Notes: a model not told the origin generated them from the sequence alone. Shown: positions 35,891 through 45,614, counted from the first letter of the stretch. The stretch is DNA of 64,000 bases from Magnetofaba australis IT-1 (GCF_002109495.1 NZ_LVJN01000020.1:542300-606299), one strand, 5' to 3'. Made by a program: numbers and translations.

Positions 35891-38226
35891 TCGCCTGGGC
35901 GCGACAATTCTGGTTCTCTTCCCTGCGGCGTCAGTTGATGCTGGGTATCGCCTTGGTGCATGCGGTGATGATGTCCCTGTTCATTTTCGATCTGGTGGCG
36001 CGTCAGCGCGCCTTTCTGCATGAGCAGGCGGTGGAGCAGGCGTCCAGCTTGAGCCGCGCTTTGGCAGCCAGCAGCCGCTCATGGGTGCTGGCCCGGGATT
36101 TTATCGGCCTGGAGGAGGTGCTGCGCGGCATGGGCGCCTATCCGGAGTTGCGCTACGCCATGGTGTTGGATCTCGATGGCAAGGTGTTGGGGCACACCAA
36201 CAAGGATTTGACCGGACGCTATGTGGCAGATGCGGTGAGTTTGAAACTGCTCAATGCGCCCAGCGCGTCGATTCATTTGATGGTGGATCTGCGCGTCATT
36301 GATGTTGCTGCGCCCATCATCGCTGGGCAGCGGCAGGTGGGCTGGGCCCGCGTCAGCCTGGGGCAGGAGCGGAGTAGTCAAGGGCTGCGCGTCGTGACTG
36401 TCGAGGGGCTGTTGTACACCGCGTTCGCCATCGTGGTGGGGGCGTTGTTTGCTCTGTTCATGGCGCGCGGCTTGACCAAAACGCTTTATGACCTGCTGGC
36501 GGTGACCGAGGCTACGCGACATGGGGGGCGGAGTCTCCGCGCCGAGTCCAATCGTCCTGATGAGTTGGGACAGTTGGCTGGCGGACTCAATCGTATGCTC
36601 GATGCGTTGGAAGAGGAGGAGAACGCACTGCGCAAGGCGCACCTCAATTTGACCGGAGCCAATGCCGCCCTTGGCGCCAGCGAAGAGAAGTTCCGTCGAT
36701 TGGTGGAGTCATTGGAGCACGAATACTTCCTGTATGCGCATGATCTGGAAGGTAATTTTACCTATATCACGCCTTCGGTGCGTACCGTTTTGGGGTATGA
36801 CGCCAAGGAGTTTATGACCCACTACACAGAGTATTTGACCGATAACCCCATCAATGAAAACGCCATAACGCACACGGAAGGCAGTATCGCCGGACGAGCG
36901 CAACCCAGTTATCTGATTGAAGTGCGACACAAAAATGGCGAGCCGGTGGTGCTTGAGGTGTCAGAGAACCCAGTGTTTGATGATGCGGGCGCGGTCATTG
37001 CGGTGGAAGGGCTGGCCCATGATGTCACCGCGCAACGCCGTTTTGAGCAGGAGTTGCGTCTATCCAAAGAGCAGGCGGAGATCGCCAACCAAGCCAAGAG
37101 CGAGTTCCTCGCCACCATGAGTCATGAGATCCGCACGCCGCTCAACGTGATCATTGGCGTGACGGATCTGCTCAAGGAGAGCGGGGACCCCCTGGAACGG
37201 ATGCATTACGTGGATCTGTTGCAGAAAGGGGGCGAGACGCTGCTGGATCTGATCAACGCCATTCTCGATCTTTCGCGCATTGAAGCAGGGATGTTGGCGT
37301 TAAACCTGGCGCCGATCTCACCCAAGCATCTGTTGGAGGAGACCTGCGAGGTGATGGCGGTGGCTGCGCAGCGCAAAGGGTTGGCGTTTGCCTTGAGCTG
37401 TGATCCCCATGCGCCGGGTTGGGTTCTTGGCGATGGCGGGCGCTTGCGCCAAGTGTTGGTGAACTTGATTGGCAATGCAATCAAGTTCACGGAGCGTGGT
37501 CGTATTGATGTGCGTCTGGGTTGTGTTGATGGTGTTGGCCAGCCAACATTGCGGGTGAGTGTGACGGATACCGGCATTGGCATTGAACAGCATCAGTACG
37601 ACTCGATTTTTGAGACGTTTACCCAGGCCGATTCCAGCATTACGCGCCAGTTTGGCGGCAGCGGTTTGGGCCTCTCCATCTCCCGCCAATTGGTGGAGCT
37701 TATGGGCGGGCGTCTGACGGTGCAGAGTCAGGTGGGGCAGGGGAGTGAGTTTGCTTTTACTCTGCCGGTTCAAGTTTCTGAAAATCCCGTAGAACCCGAA
37801 GAAATTGAGCGCCCGCCAACTCAGCTCTCCTGCGATGATGAAATTCAGCAGGGGCTGCGCATTCTCTTGGCGGAGGACTCGCCGGAGAACCGCATGTTGG
37901 TGCAGGCGTATTTGAAACAGACGCCACATTCCCTCAGTTTGGCGGAAAATGGCGCCGAGACGGTTGCGCAGGTGAAGTCCGTTGAGTTTGATCTGGTGCT
38001 GATGGATCTACAGATGCCGGTGATGGATGGCTACACCGCCACCCGCGCGATTCGCGAATGGGAGCAGGCGTGCGGACGAGCCCGGATGCCCATTATTGTC
38101 CTGAGCGCCCACGCCATGGAGTCGGATCGGCAACGCAGCTTGGCCATGGGATGTGACGGTCATCTGACCAAGCCGCTGAAGAAAAACACGTTGCTGGAAG
38201 CGATTGCGCAATGGGCGGCGGATTGA
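35887..38226 (+). CDS. Hybrid sensor histidine kinase (sensor, HAMP, PAS, HisKA, HATPase, receiver)
   Basis: 779 residues. Membrane segments at about 15-35 and 170-190 bracket a periplasmic sensor ([34 protein letters not shown], a double-CACHE/NIT-like type). A HAMP and PAS domain (about 280-390) follow. The phospho-His is His413 ([11 protein letters not shown]). ATP-binding motifs are [18 protein letters not shown] and GSGLGLSIS. The C-terminal receiver has Asp707 ([12 protein letters not shown]). It lacks an HPt domain; a separate HPt protein lies at 29286. Translation is coupled to the PhnD-like gene. Confidence 0.95.
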   Translation: MIAWARQFWFSSLRRQLMLGIALVHAVMMSLFIFDLVARQRAFLHEQAVEQASSLSRALAASSRSWVLARDFIGLEEVLRGMGAYPELRYAMVLDLDGKVLGHTNKDLTGRYVADAVSLKLLNAPSASIHLMVDLRVIDVAAPIIAGQRQVGWARVSLGQERSSQGLRVVTVEGLLYTAFAIVVGALFALFMARGLTKTLYDLLAVTEATRHGGRSLRAESNRPDELGQLAGGLNRMLDALEEEENALRKAHLNLTGANAALGASEEKFRRLVESLEHEYFLYAHDLEGNFTYITPSVRTVLGYDAKEFMTHYTEYLTDNPINENAITHTEGSIAGRAQPSYLIEVRHKNGEPVVLEVSENPVFDDAGAVIAVEGLAHDVTAQRRFEQELRLSKEQAEIANQAKSEFLATMSHEIRTPLNVIIGVTDLLKESGDPLERMHYVDLLQKGGETLLDLINAILDLSRIEAGMLALNLAPISPKHLLEETCEVMAVAAQRKGLAFALSCDPHAPGWVLGDGGRLRQVLVNLIGNAIKFTERGRIDVRLGCVDGVGQPTLRVSVTDTGIGIEQHQYDSIFETFTQADSSITRQFGGSGLGLSISRQLVELMGGRLTVQSQVGQGSEFAFTLPVQVSENPVEPEEIERPPTQLSCDDEIQQGLRILLAEDSPENRMLVQAYLKQTPHSLSLAENGAETVAQVKSVEFDLVLMDLQMPVMDGYTATRAIREWEQACGRARMPIIVLSAHAMESDRQRSLAMGCDGHLTKPLKKNTLLEAIAQWAAD

Positions 38227-38242
38227 GCAGGGGGTAAAGTTG

Positions 38243-38261
38243 GCCGCCGACCAGTCGGCGG
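38243..38261. repeat. Solo hairpin module shared with family I repeats
   Basis: CCGCCGACC/AGTCGGCGG stands alone between the convergent kinase and thioredoxin-like genes. It is identical to one hairpin of family I copies 1 and 4 at 14871 and 47561. It may act as a bidirectional terminator. Confidence 0.6.
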
Positions 38262-38279
38262 CTACCTGGAAAACCCACG

Positions 38280-38609
38280 CTATCCCGCCGCTGGCAAATG
38301 GCGCTGAATCCACGCTGCAAACTCCCCTTCCTCCATCACCCCCGTGTGGGTGTCCAGAATCCGCCCCTGATGCATAATCATAAACACCGGCACGCCACGA
38401 ATGCCATATTGACGCGGAACGGTGGGGTTGTGGTCGATATTGAGTCGATAGGCCAATACACGCTCTTGTAGCTGCTCGGCCACGGCGGCGTAGATGGGGA
38501 TCATCTTGCGGCTGTTGCCGCACCACTCGGCCCAAAATTGCAGAATCAATGGCTGGCTCTGCTTCAGAATGAGCGCGCTGAATTGATCCTCTGCGACATC
38601 GATCACCAT
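38280..38609 (-). CDS. Thioredoxin-like protein lacking the second active-site Cys
   Basis: 109 residues, the length and fold of thioredoxin: QFWAEWCGNSRKMIP, the NIDHNPTVPRQYGIRGVPVF segment with the conserved cis-Pro. The active site reads C30-G-N-S33, so the resolving Cys is Ser. It cannot perform a normal dithiol exchange and may act as a monothiol or a chaperone. It is 25 bases downstream of the HlyD gene on the same strand, hence probably part of the secretion operon. Confidence 0.85.
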   Translation of the reverse strand: MVIDVAEDQFSALILKQSQPLILQFWAEWCGNSRKMIPIYAAVAEQLQERVLAYRLNIDHNPTVPRQYGIRGVPVFMIMHQGRILDTHTGVMEEGEFAAWIQRHLPAAG

Positions 38610-38633
38610 GACGGCCTCACATATGGAAAGCGA

Positions 38634-39953
38634 TCAGCGTTCGCGCAGCGCCACGTTGCGCGCGCGCAGAATCGGTTTGAGCAGATAGTCCAGCACGCTC
38701 TTGCGCCCGGTGACCAGCTCTACGGTGGCGGCCATGCCGGGGATGATGGCGAGCGGCGCGGAGTCGCTCCCCAGGGCGGTGCGCTCGGTGCGCGCCTGAA
38801 TCTGGTAATAGCGTTCGCCATCGGCGCTGGTGATGGAGTCGGCGCTGATGCGGGTCAACTCCCCTTGCAGCCCGCCGTAGATGGCGTAGTCATAGGCGGA
38901 GAATTTGACCATGGCGGGCAGGCCGGGACGCAAAAAGCCGATATCCTTGGGGTTAACCCGCGCCTCTACCAGCAGCGACTCCTCCAGCGGCGTGATCTCC
39001 ACCAGATCCGCCCCCGACGGCGTCACCTGACCAATGGTGTTGACGGCGATGCGCAGCACCACCCCGCGCACCGGCGAGCGCAGCTCGGCGCGGGTGACGC
39101 GATCCTGCAACGCGCTCACCGACTCCTGAATCTGCGCCCGTTCGCCCAGGGCGTCGGCCAGCTCGGCGCGGGCTTGGGCGCGGAAATTGAGAATCGCCTC
39201 TTCCACGCCGCTACGGGACTCCGCCAACGCCGCCTCCAGACGGGAGATGGCGTGGGTGGTGGCTTTGCGTTCCCCATCCAGATCGCTCACCTCCCGCTTG
39301 AGGCGGATCAGCTCCACCTGCGACATCACGCCTTTCTTCACCAGTGGCGCGGTGATGTCCAACTCCTCACGGGCCAGCTTCAGACTCGCCTCCAGCCGCG
39401 ACAGGGTGGCGCGCAGTTCGGCCATCTCCTGACGGCGCTGCTCCACCTTCTGTCGCCGACTCTCCAGCACCGCTTTGAGGGCGTTCTGACGGGTGGCGAA
39501 CAGCCGCGCTTCACCTGCGGCCACGTCGGGCATCTTTTCAGTGATCTCCGGCGGCGGTTGGAAGCTTTTCGCGCCCTCGGCCTCGGCGCGCAGACGGGCG
39601 ATCTTGGCCGACAACGCGCCGCGCGCCACCGCATTCTCCTGGAAGCTGGCGCGGGACTGGGTGTCGTCGATGCGCAATAGCACCTGCCCGGCCTCCACCA
39701 GATCGCCCTCTTTGACCAACAATTCGCTGAGGATGCCCGGCTCCAACGACTGCACCACCCGCGCCTGACCGGTGGGGATCACCCGCCCTTCGGCGCGAGT
39801 CACCTCATCCAGCTCCGCCAGGGAGGCCCACACGATGAAGGTGACAAACAGCAGCCCCACCACCGCCAGCAACGCATGACCGGCCCACGGGGCGTCGGTG
39901 CGGCGCGCCTGGGCGGCGGGGGAGAGGAACTCCTGATCGCGCCACTCGCTCAT
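38634..39953 (-). CDS. HlyD-family membrane fusion protein of type I secretion
   Basis: 439 residues. A single N-terminal membrane segment (HALLAVVGLLFVTFIVWASL) is followed by a split lipoyl/barrel-sandwich domain (EGRVIPTGQARVVQSLEPGILSELLVKEGDLVEAGQVLLRID), long coiled coils (about 130-290) and a C-terminal beta-barrel part ending in VELVTGRKSVLDYLLKP. It bridges the ABC transporter and TolC. The start overlaps the ABC transporter stop by four bases. Confidence 0.95.
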   Translation of the reverse strand: MSEWRDQEFLSPAAQARRTDAPWAGHALLAVVGLLFVTFIVWASLAELDEVTRAEGRVIPTGQARVVQSLEPGILSELLVKEGDLVEAGQVLLRIDDTQSRASFQENAVARGALSAKIARLRAEAEGAKSFQPPPEITEKMPDVAAGEARLFATRQNALKAVLESRRQKVEQRRQEMAELRATLSRLEASLKLAREELDITAPLVKKGVMSQVELIRLKREVSDLDGERKATTHAISRLEAALAESRSGVEEAILNFRAQARAELADALGERAQIQESVSALQDRVTRAELRSPVRGVVLRIAVNTIGQVTPSGADLVEITPLEESLLVEARVNPKDIGFLRPGLPAMVKFSAYDYAIYGGLQGELTRISADSITSADGERYYQIQARTERTALGSDSAPLAIIPGMAATVELVTGRKSVLDYLLKPILRARNVALRER

Positions 39954-42172
39954 GCCGCGCCTCCCACGGCGGGTTGTGCGCCGTTGGCCGAACTCAGGGG
40001 TAGAGCGCCCGACTGCAGTTGCCGCAACACTTGTTCCTTGGGGCCATCGGCGATGATGCGCCCCTCATCCAGAATCACCAGGCGATCCACCAGGGTGAGC
40101 AGGGAGGCGCGATGGGTGGCCAGCAATAGCGTGCGGCCCGGCGGCAGGGCGGCGATGCTGCGTTTGACGTGAGCTTCCGAGGCGCTGTCCATGCTGCTGG
40201 TGGGTTCATCCAGCAGCAGCATGGGCGGGTCGTGTATCAGCGCCCGCGCCAACGACACCGCTTGCCGCTGACCGCCGGAGAGACCAGCGCCGCGCTCGCC
40301 CACCGGCGCCTCCAGCCCCATGGGGTGGCGCTGGGCGAATTGACTCACCCCCGCCAGTTCGGCCACGTGCAGCACACGGGCGTCATCGGCCTGGGGCGCG
40401 CCCCAGGCGATATTTTCGCGCAGGGAGCCCACAAACAGCAGCGGCTCCTGGGGCGCGTAGCCCATCTGACGGCGCGCATCGGCTGGATCGATCTGGCGCA
40501 GATCCGCGCCGTCCAGCCGCACCGCGCCCGCTTGTGGTTCATACAGCCCCAGCAGTAGCCGGAACAGGGTGCTTTTGCCTGAGCCCATACGCCCCAGAAA
40601 GCCCACCCGTTCCCCGGGCGCAATGGAGAGGGTGATGTCGCTCAGGGCGTCGAACTTCTGTCCGGGGTAGGCGAAGCGAACGTTCTCCAGGGCGATGGCG
40701 CCGCTCAACGCGGGGCGGCTGATGTAGCGCCGCTCGGCGGGGCGCTCATTGGGCAGCGACATGATGCGGTTGAGTTGCTCCAACGACACCGACGACTGTT
40801 CAAAGCGGGTCAGAATCCCGGCGATCTGCGCCAGCGGGGCCAGTGCGCGGCCGCTGAGGATGGTGCAGGCGATGAGCGCGCCCATGCTCATGGCGCCTTC
40901 GGCGATGCGCCCCACCCCCATCACCACCAGGGCGATGGTGGAGAGCTGTTGCGCCACCAGCGCCAGGTGCACCGCCAAGGAGCCGATGTTGCGGGTTTTG
41001 GCGCCGACTTGAGCGGCGTGGCTGACGCTGCGCTCCCACTGGCGCTGCATGCGTCCTTCCGCGCCCAGCGTCTTGATGGTTTCCAGTCCGCCGATGGCCT
41101 CCACCAGCACTGCGTGTTTGCGCGCCGCTTCGCTGTGGGCGGCGCGGGCGGCGCGGGCCAGCGGACGCTGCAGCAGAAAGCCGATGAGAATCACCAGCGG
41201 AATCATCAGCGCCGGGATCAGGGCGATATCGCCGCCCAGCAGCCAGATGACGCCCACAAACAGAATGGCAAACGGCAGGTCGATGAGGGTGGCCAGGGTG
41301 GCCGAGGCGAAGAAGTCGCGCAGGGGTTCGAAATCCTGCAGCGTGCGCGCCAGTCCGCCGGTGGAGGGGGGCAGATTGGCCAGCGGCAGCCCCAAGGTCT
41401 GTTCGGCCAACTTGGAGGCCATGAGCAGGTCGGCGCGTTTGCCGGCCAGATCGAGGAAATAGCCGCGCAGGGTGCGCAGCAGAAAGTCAAAGCCGAACGC
41501 CAATGCGGCGCCGATGGCCAGCACCCATAGGGTCTCCATGGCCTGGTTGGGCACCACGCGGTCGTAGACGTTCATGATGAACAGCGGACTGGCCAGGGCC
41601 AGCAGATTGATCATCATGGAGGCGGCGGCGGTCTCGGCGTAGAGCGGCCAGAAGCGCCGCAGCGCGCCCCAGAACCAGTGCCGTTGAGGCGCGTCGTCGT
41701 CGGCTTCGGGGACGGCGGTGCGTTCGGGCAGGGGGGCGCACAGCAGCGCGCGGCCGCTGTAGATCTCTTCCAACTCCGCCCGCGCCATGGGGCGCATGCC
41801 GCCCGCCTCTTCGGGCCACTGCAATTGCGCCTGCTGGCCGTTTTCATCCCAACCGGTCAGCACCGCCGCGCGGCGCTCAGTGAGCAGCAGCAGGGCGGGC
41901 AGATAGCCGCTCTCCAACTCATCCAGATCGCGCTGGCTCCAGCGCGCCGCCAGTCCAGCGCGCTCGGCGGCGCGCAGACACAGCATGGGCGTCAGGCGAC
42001 CATCCTCCAGCGGCAGTCCGGCGCACAGCGCTTGCGGCGTGGCGGGCCGTCCCCAGTGGCGCGCCAACAGTAGCAGGCCCGCCAGCAACGGATCAGCCAC
42101 CGACTCCGGTTCGGTTTGTGGCAGGCTCCAGCCGCTGGCGGCGGCGTTATCAGTAGCGGCGTCGGGCGACAT
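39950..42172 (-). CDS. Type I secretion ABC transporter (LapB-like, degenerate C39 domain)
   Basis: 740 residues. The N-terminal about 150 residues are a C39-like domain without the catalytic Cys, as in LapB/HlyB-type exporters. The membrane domain (about 190-440) has MNVYDRVVPNQA. The ATPase has Walker A GRMGSGKST, signature LSGGQRQ, Walker B MLLLDEPTSSMD and the H-loop LLATHRA. It exports large proteins with C-terminal signals through HlyD and TolC. First gene of the operon with HlyD and the thioredoxin-like gene. No RTX adhesin substrate is present in the window. Confidence 0.95.
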   Translation of the reverse strand: MSPDAATDNAAASGWSLPQTEPESVADPLLAGLLLLARHWGRPATPQALCAGLPLEDGRLTPMLCLRAAERAGLAARWSQRDLDELESGYLPALLLLTERRAAVLTGWDENGQQAQLQWPEEAGGMRPMARAELEEIYSGRALLCAPLPERTAVPEADDDAPQRHWFWGALRRFWPLYAETAAASMMINLLALASPLFIMNVYDRVVPNQAMETLWVLAIGAALAFGFDFLLRTLRGYFLDLAGKRADLLMASKLAEQTLGLPLANLPPSTGGLARTLQDFEPLRDFFASATLATLIDLPFAILFVGVIWLLGGDIALIPALMIPLVILIGFLLQRPLARAARAAHSEAARKHAVLVEAIGGLETIKTLGAEGRMQRQWERSVSHAAQVGAKTRNIGSLAVHLALVAQQLSTIALVVMGVGRIAEGAMSMGALIACTILSGRALAPLAQIAGILTRFEQSSVSLEQLNRIMSLPNERPAERRYISRPALSGAIALENVRFAYPGQKFDALSDITLSIAPGERVGFLGRMGSGKSTLFRLLLGLYEPQAGAVRLDGADLRQIDPADARRQMGYAPQEPLLFVGSLRENIAWGAPQADDARVLHVAELAGVSQFAQRHPMGLEAPVGERGAGLSGGQRQAVSLARALIHDPPMLLLDEPTSSMDSASEAHVKRSIAALPPGRTLLLATHRASLLTLVDRLVILDEGRIIADGPKEQVLRQLQSGALPLSSANGAQPAVGGAA

Positions 42173-42414
42173 GGGAGGTTATAGAGTCCTATGAATACTC
42201 AGATGGAATCCAGCTTGTTCCGGCGCGTGCGCAGCGCGATTTTCGCAGCCGGGCGCCCAGAATGCATGGGGATGGACGGCAGGGCAAGCGGCGGAGGCTT
42301 GGCGAGGCGGGACGTTGGCGTTAGACTGAGGTTTCTTCTCTCTTGCAAAAGAGCGTAAGGCGTTCATTTGACGACGTCTTGCAGGTGATGAGTCATTTTC
42401 TCCGGGATGTGGTG

Positions 42415-43665
42415 ATGCACGGAATCATTTTTCTGGCCCTTGAGGAGTTCATTGAAGAGATCTTCCCGGAGGTGAACTGGGAGGAGCTGGAGATGTCCGC
42501 CGGCTGCGTGGAAGCCTTCTCCCCGGATCGTTTTTTTGATGATGCGCTGTTCGACGCCATGTTGGATGCGCTGTGCAAGCTGGAGAACGCGTCACGGGAT
42601 GATCTGCTGGAGCAGTTCGGCGAATTTCTGGTGCCCGGACTGATGGAGATGGCCTCGGCCATGGGGGTGATCAAACCCGAGTGGCGCAGCATGGATGTGC
42701 TGGAGAACGTCAAAGCCATCATCCATGGCAGCATCCGCCAGCAGTTTCCCGATTTTGTCCCCCCCGATATCCGCACTCTGCGCCTGAAACACAGCGAAGT
42801 GGCCATCGCCTATATCTCCGCGCGGCGTCTGTGCCCGTTGGTGCGCGGGGTGGTGCGCGGCCTCGCCAGTCACTTTGTGGAGCGGCTGAAGATTTGGGAG
42901 CCGCCGGTGGCGGATGTCTCCGGGCGTTTGTGCCGCATCAATGTGTTCATCGACGATCCCACCCTGACCCGCTTTGTGGATGTGCCGCGGGAGTTTGAGC
43001 TGGTGCGTTCGCGCGGCGAGGATATTCGCTTCTTCAATACGGTGCAGGGAGTGCCGTTTGAGGGCGTGGGGCGGGTGGTGGAGTTCTCCGAACAGGAGCT
43101 GACCGTGCAGGCCGGGCGCGATCTGCTCAGCGTCATGCGGCGCGAGGGTAAGACCCACATGTCGGTGGGGCACATGAATGTGGGCATGAGCGCCAATGTG
43201 CATCGGGTGGATAACAGCCGCGGCATGGCGCTGCTCAACGGCATTCGGTTGGCCGATGGCGCGGTGGGCATGCGTCAGGAGATGCGGGTGGAGCCCGCTC
43301 TGCCGGTGCGCGCGCACTTTCAGATCGAAGGGCGCAAATTCCAGGGCGTGCTGGTGAATATCTCCAGCTCCGGGGCGTCGCTGGAGATTCCGCCCGACTC
43401 AAAACTGGGGCAGGAGGATCTGTTCCTGGACCTGGTGATGGGGTGTCTGCTGCCGCTGCGCAATCCGCCCAAATCCAATAAGCGCGGGGCGCAGGATCAG
43501 TACTTCATCGCCGACGGCAATCTGCTCAGCGTGGAGCGGCGCAAGAAGGGGTGGAACATCCGCGTGGTGTTTGCCCATGTGGAGCCGCACGCTCTGCAGT
43601 TGGTGGCGCGCTTTATTGAGGAGCGGCGCGAGGATGTGGAGCCCTATTTGAACAGCGCCATTTGA
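42415..43665 (+). CDS. H-NOX heme sensor fused to YcgR-N-like and PilZ domains
   Basis: 416 residues from the ATG at 42415, the position H-NOX proteins normally start (M-x-GIIF); starts at 42388 and 42343 are possible. Residues 1-180 are an H-NOX domain with proximal heme ligand His104 (AIIHGSI) and the heme-propionate motif Y133-x-S135-x-R137. The Tyr of oxygen-binding H-NOX proteins is not at its expected place, favouring NO sensing. About 200-285 resemble the PilZ N-terminal (YcgR-N) fold. A C-terminal PilZ domain has R287QEMR291 and N315-I-S-S-S-G320, the c-di-GMP ligands. A direct NO-to-c-di-GMP effector is likely. Confidence 0.85.
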   Translation: MHGIIFLALEEFIEEIFPEVNWEELEMSAGCVEAFSPDRFFDDALFDAMLDALCKLENASRDDLLEQFGEFLVPGLMEMASAMGVIKPEWRSMDVLENVKAIIHGSIRQQFPDFVPPDIRTLRLKHSEVAIAYISARRLCPLVRGVVRGLASHFVERLKIWEPPVADVSGRLCRINVFIDDPTLTRFVDVPREFELVRSRGEDIRFFNTVQGVPFEGVGRVVEFSEQELTVQAGRDLLSVMRREGKTHMSVGHMNVGMSANVHRVDNSRGMALLNGIRLADGAVGMRQEMRVEPALPVRAHFQIEGRKFQGVLVNISSSGASLEIPPDSKLGQEDLFLDLVMGCLLPLRNPPKSNKRGAQDQYFIADGNLLSVERRKKGWNIRVVFAHVEPHALQLVARFIEERREDVEPYLNSAI

Positions 43666-44017
43666 TATCTGCGCGCTGCTCTTGCGCTGCGCCACTTCTG
43701 GGCGTGGCGCTCTAAGCTGTTGCGGATGCCGTAAGATATCGTCCTGTTCCGGGACGCTGTGATTCCCTGTTCACATATTTTTCTGCGCAAAATCCCTGGC
43801 GTGTGGTCTGGGGTTTGGAGTAAATTACGCAATGACGCCAGTTTTGGCGCATGGTTTGCGTCTGTTTTGCTTGTTTGGAGCGCCGCTTTGGGGCTCATCA
43901 GAGTGAAACGGACGCAAGGAGCGCGTCGATGGCCTGGGCAGGGATGCCGGATCCGGCTTGCGTTGTGGAGACCCCACGGCGCTGCGCCTGATCACACGCA
44001 GGGGAGGGAGCCAATCG

Positions 44018-44221
44018 ATGTTGAGTAGCGATGTGAAGAGATTGTCGCCGGTGGTCCTGAGCGGCGAGGCGGTGGCGCAAGCCGCCGAAGCCAACGGCTC
44101 TGCGGCGTGGCGTCAAGCTCGTGGCGTGCTCGTCAAAGTGCTGGCGGCGGTCTATCTGGGTTTGGCCTTCGGCGTCATGCTGATCCTGTTCGGCCACGCG
44201 CTGTCGTTTTTAACCACCTGA
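44018..44221 (+). CDS. Small single-span membrane protein
   Basis: 67 residues from the ATG at 44018 behind GGGGAGGGAG. A hydrophilic N-terminal half (about 40 residues) is followed by one membrane segment (VLAAVYLGLAFGVMLILFGHALSFL). No recognised family. The 350-bp gap before it (43666-44017) holds a GCGCCAC/GTGGCGC hairpin near 43687 that may end the H-NOX-PilZ transcript. Confidence 0.55.
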   Translation: MLSSDVKRLSPVVLSGEAVAQAAEANGSAAWRQARGVLVKVLAAVYLGLAFGVMLILFGHALSFLTT

Positions 44222-44242
44222 TCCCCTCTGTTCGCCGCTGTG

Positions 44243-45202
44243 TCAGCGGCGATTATTGGCGTCCAGCAGGCTGAGTAGTCCATGCAGCGACGCCATGTGC
44301 GGCGCAGCGATCCCCAGCGCTTCGGCGCGACGCAACGCATTGCCCAGAATCGCCTCCACCTCCAGAGGCCGTCCGGCCTCGAAATCCAACAGCATACTGG
44401 TTTTGTAGGGAACCATCTTGCGGGTGTCGGCGAGATTCTTCGCCACCACCTCCGGCTTGAGCGGACACCCCGCCGCCTCGGCGATGGCCAGCACCTCCCA
44501 CATCACCGCTTCAATCAACTTCTCCGTGGGCGTATGTTCGAGCATCTGCAGGGTGTCGCTACCGCCGCTGAGCACGGAGATCGGGTTGAACGGGGCGTTC
44601 CACACCAGTTTGCGCCAACGCGCTCGCGCCACGTTGTCGGTCACCGCACAGGGCACTCCCGCCGCTTCGAACAGTTTTCCCAACGTTTGGGCGCGCTCGG
44701 AGACCCCATTGGGATAGCGTCCCATGGCCAAGCGGCCATAATCGGTGCGGGCGATGCAACCAGGTGCGGTGCGGCTGACACAGATGAAGGCCAGGGCGCT
44801 GAGTAATTCGTTGTCTGGAAACGCTTCGGCCAACGGAATTTCGGTCTCAATGCCGTTCTGTATGAGCAGGATTGTGGTCGTCGGCCCCATTTTGGGCGCG
44901 ACCATTGTTGCGACGTCGATTTCCGGCAGCGCTTTGAGGGCCACCAGCATATAATCGGGCCAGCCGGGGTAGTCGGCGATGTCGTTGATGACCCGATGCG
45001 GAATGAACTGTCGCGGTTTCCCCAGGTCATCAATATGCAGGCCTTGCGTGCGCACGACGTCAAAGTCGGAGCGGCACAGCAGTGAGACTTCGGCCCCGGC
45101 CTCGGCCAGCTTGGCCCCGTAGAAACCGCCCACGGCTCCGCTGCCCACCACCAGAATGCGGGGGGCGGAAGCGGGGGCGTTGGCAGGATCTTGTGCAGTC
45201 AT
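44243..45202 (-). CDS. panE: 2-dehydropantoate 2-reductase
   Basis: 319 residues. NADPH-dependent reduction of ketopantoate in pantothenate/CoA synthesis. The Rossmann start ILVVGSGAVGGFYGAKLAEAG, the substrate-binding middle (QNGIETE) and the C-terminal helical domain with KLVWNAPFNPIS and KTSMLLDFEAGRPLE are characteristic. The family also contains paralogues reducing other 2-keto acids. Divergent from the cytochrome gene. Confidence 0.92.
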   Translation of the reverse strand: MTAQDPANAPASAPRILVVGSGAVGGFYGAKLAEAGAEVSLLCRSDFDVVRTQGLHIDDLGKPRQFIPHRVINDIADYPGWPDYMLVALKALPEIDVATMVAPKMGPTTTILLIQNGIETEIPLAEAFPDNELLSALAFICVSRTAPGCIARTDYGRLAMGRYPNGVSERAQTLGKLFEAAGVPCAVTDNVARARWRKLVWNAPFNPISVLSGGSDTLQMLEHTPTEKLIEAVMWEVLAIAEAAGCPLKPEVVAKNLADTRKMVPYKTSMLLDFEAGRPLEVEAILGNALRRAEALGIAAPHMASLHGLLSLLDANNRR

Positions 45203-45251
45203 GGCTCTGTTCCAGTTAACGGATTGGATGCAACGGATGGGAGTGAATGTG

Positions 45252-45614
45252 ATGAGTCAGAATCGCATGGGGCGTCGCGCGACGCCAGTGTTGAGCCTGT
45301 TGGCGGCCACCGCGCTGTTGGCCCTGGGCGCCACGCAGTTGCGCGCCGAAGACGCCGCATCCGGCTCTTCGGACAGCGTCGCCCAGGGTAAGGCGCTCTA
45401 TGCAGAGGGCTGCATGACCGGCTGTCACGCCGCGCGCTTCGGCGGCGACGCCACCAAAATCTTCACTCGGACCGACCGCAAAAAGAACGACATAAAAGCC
45501 ATGGCGGCCATGGTCTCCTTCTGCGCCAATCAGCTCAACACCGGTTGGTTCCCGGAGGATGAGGCGATGGTGACCGAGTACCTCAACACCGAATTCTACC
45601 ACCTCACCAAGTAA
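45252..45614 (+). CDS. Small periplasmic cytochrome-like protein with CX3CH heme motif
   Basis: 120 residues from the ATG at 45252 (GGGAGTG upstream; longer starts at 45201 and 45237 are in frame). A signal peptide (VLSLLAATALLALGATQLRAE) is followed by the heme attachment site C54-M-T-G-C58-H59, three residues between the cysteines instead of two. The rest (KAMAAMVSFCANQLNTGWFPEDEAMVTEYLN) resembles small c-type cytochromes. The 3' end overlaps the convergent macro-domain gene by 11 bases. Confidence 0.8.
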   Translation: MSQNRMGRRATPVLSLLAATALLALGATQLRAEDAASGSSDSVAQGKALYAEGCMTGCHAARFGGDATKIFTRTDRKKNDIKAMAAMVSFCANQLNTGWFPEDEAMVTEYLNTEFYHLTK

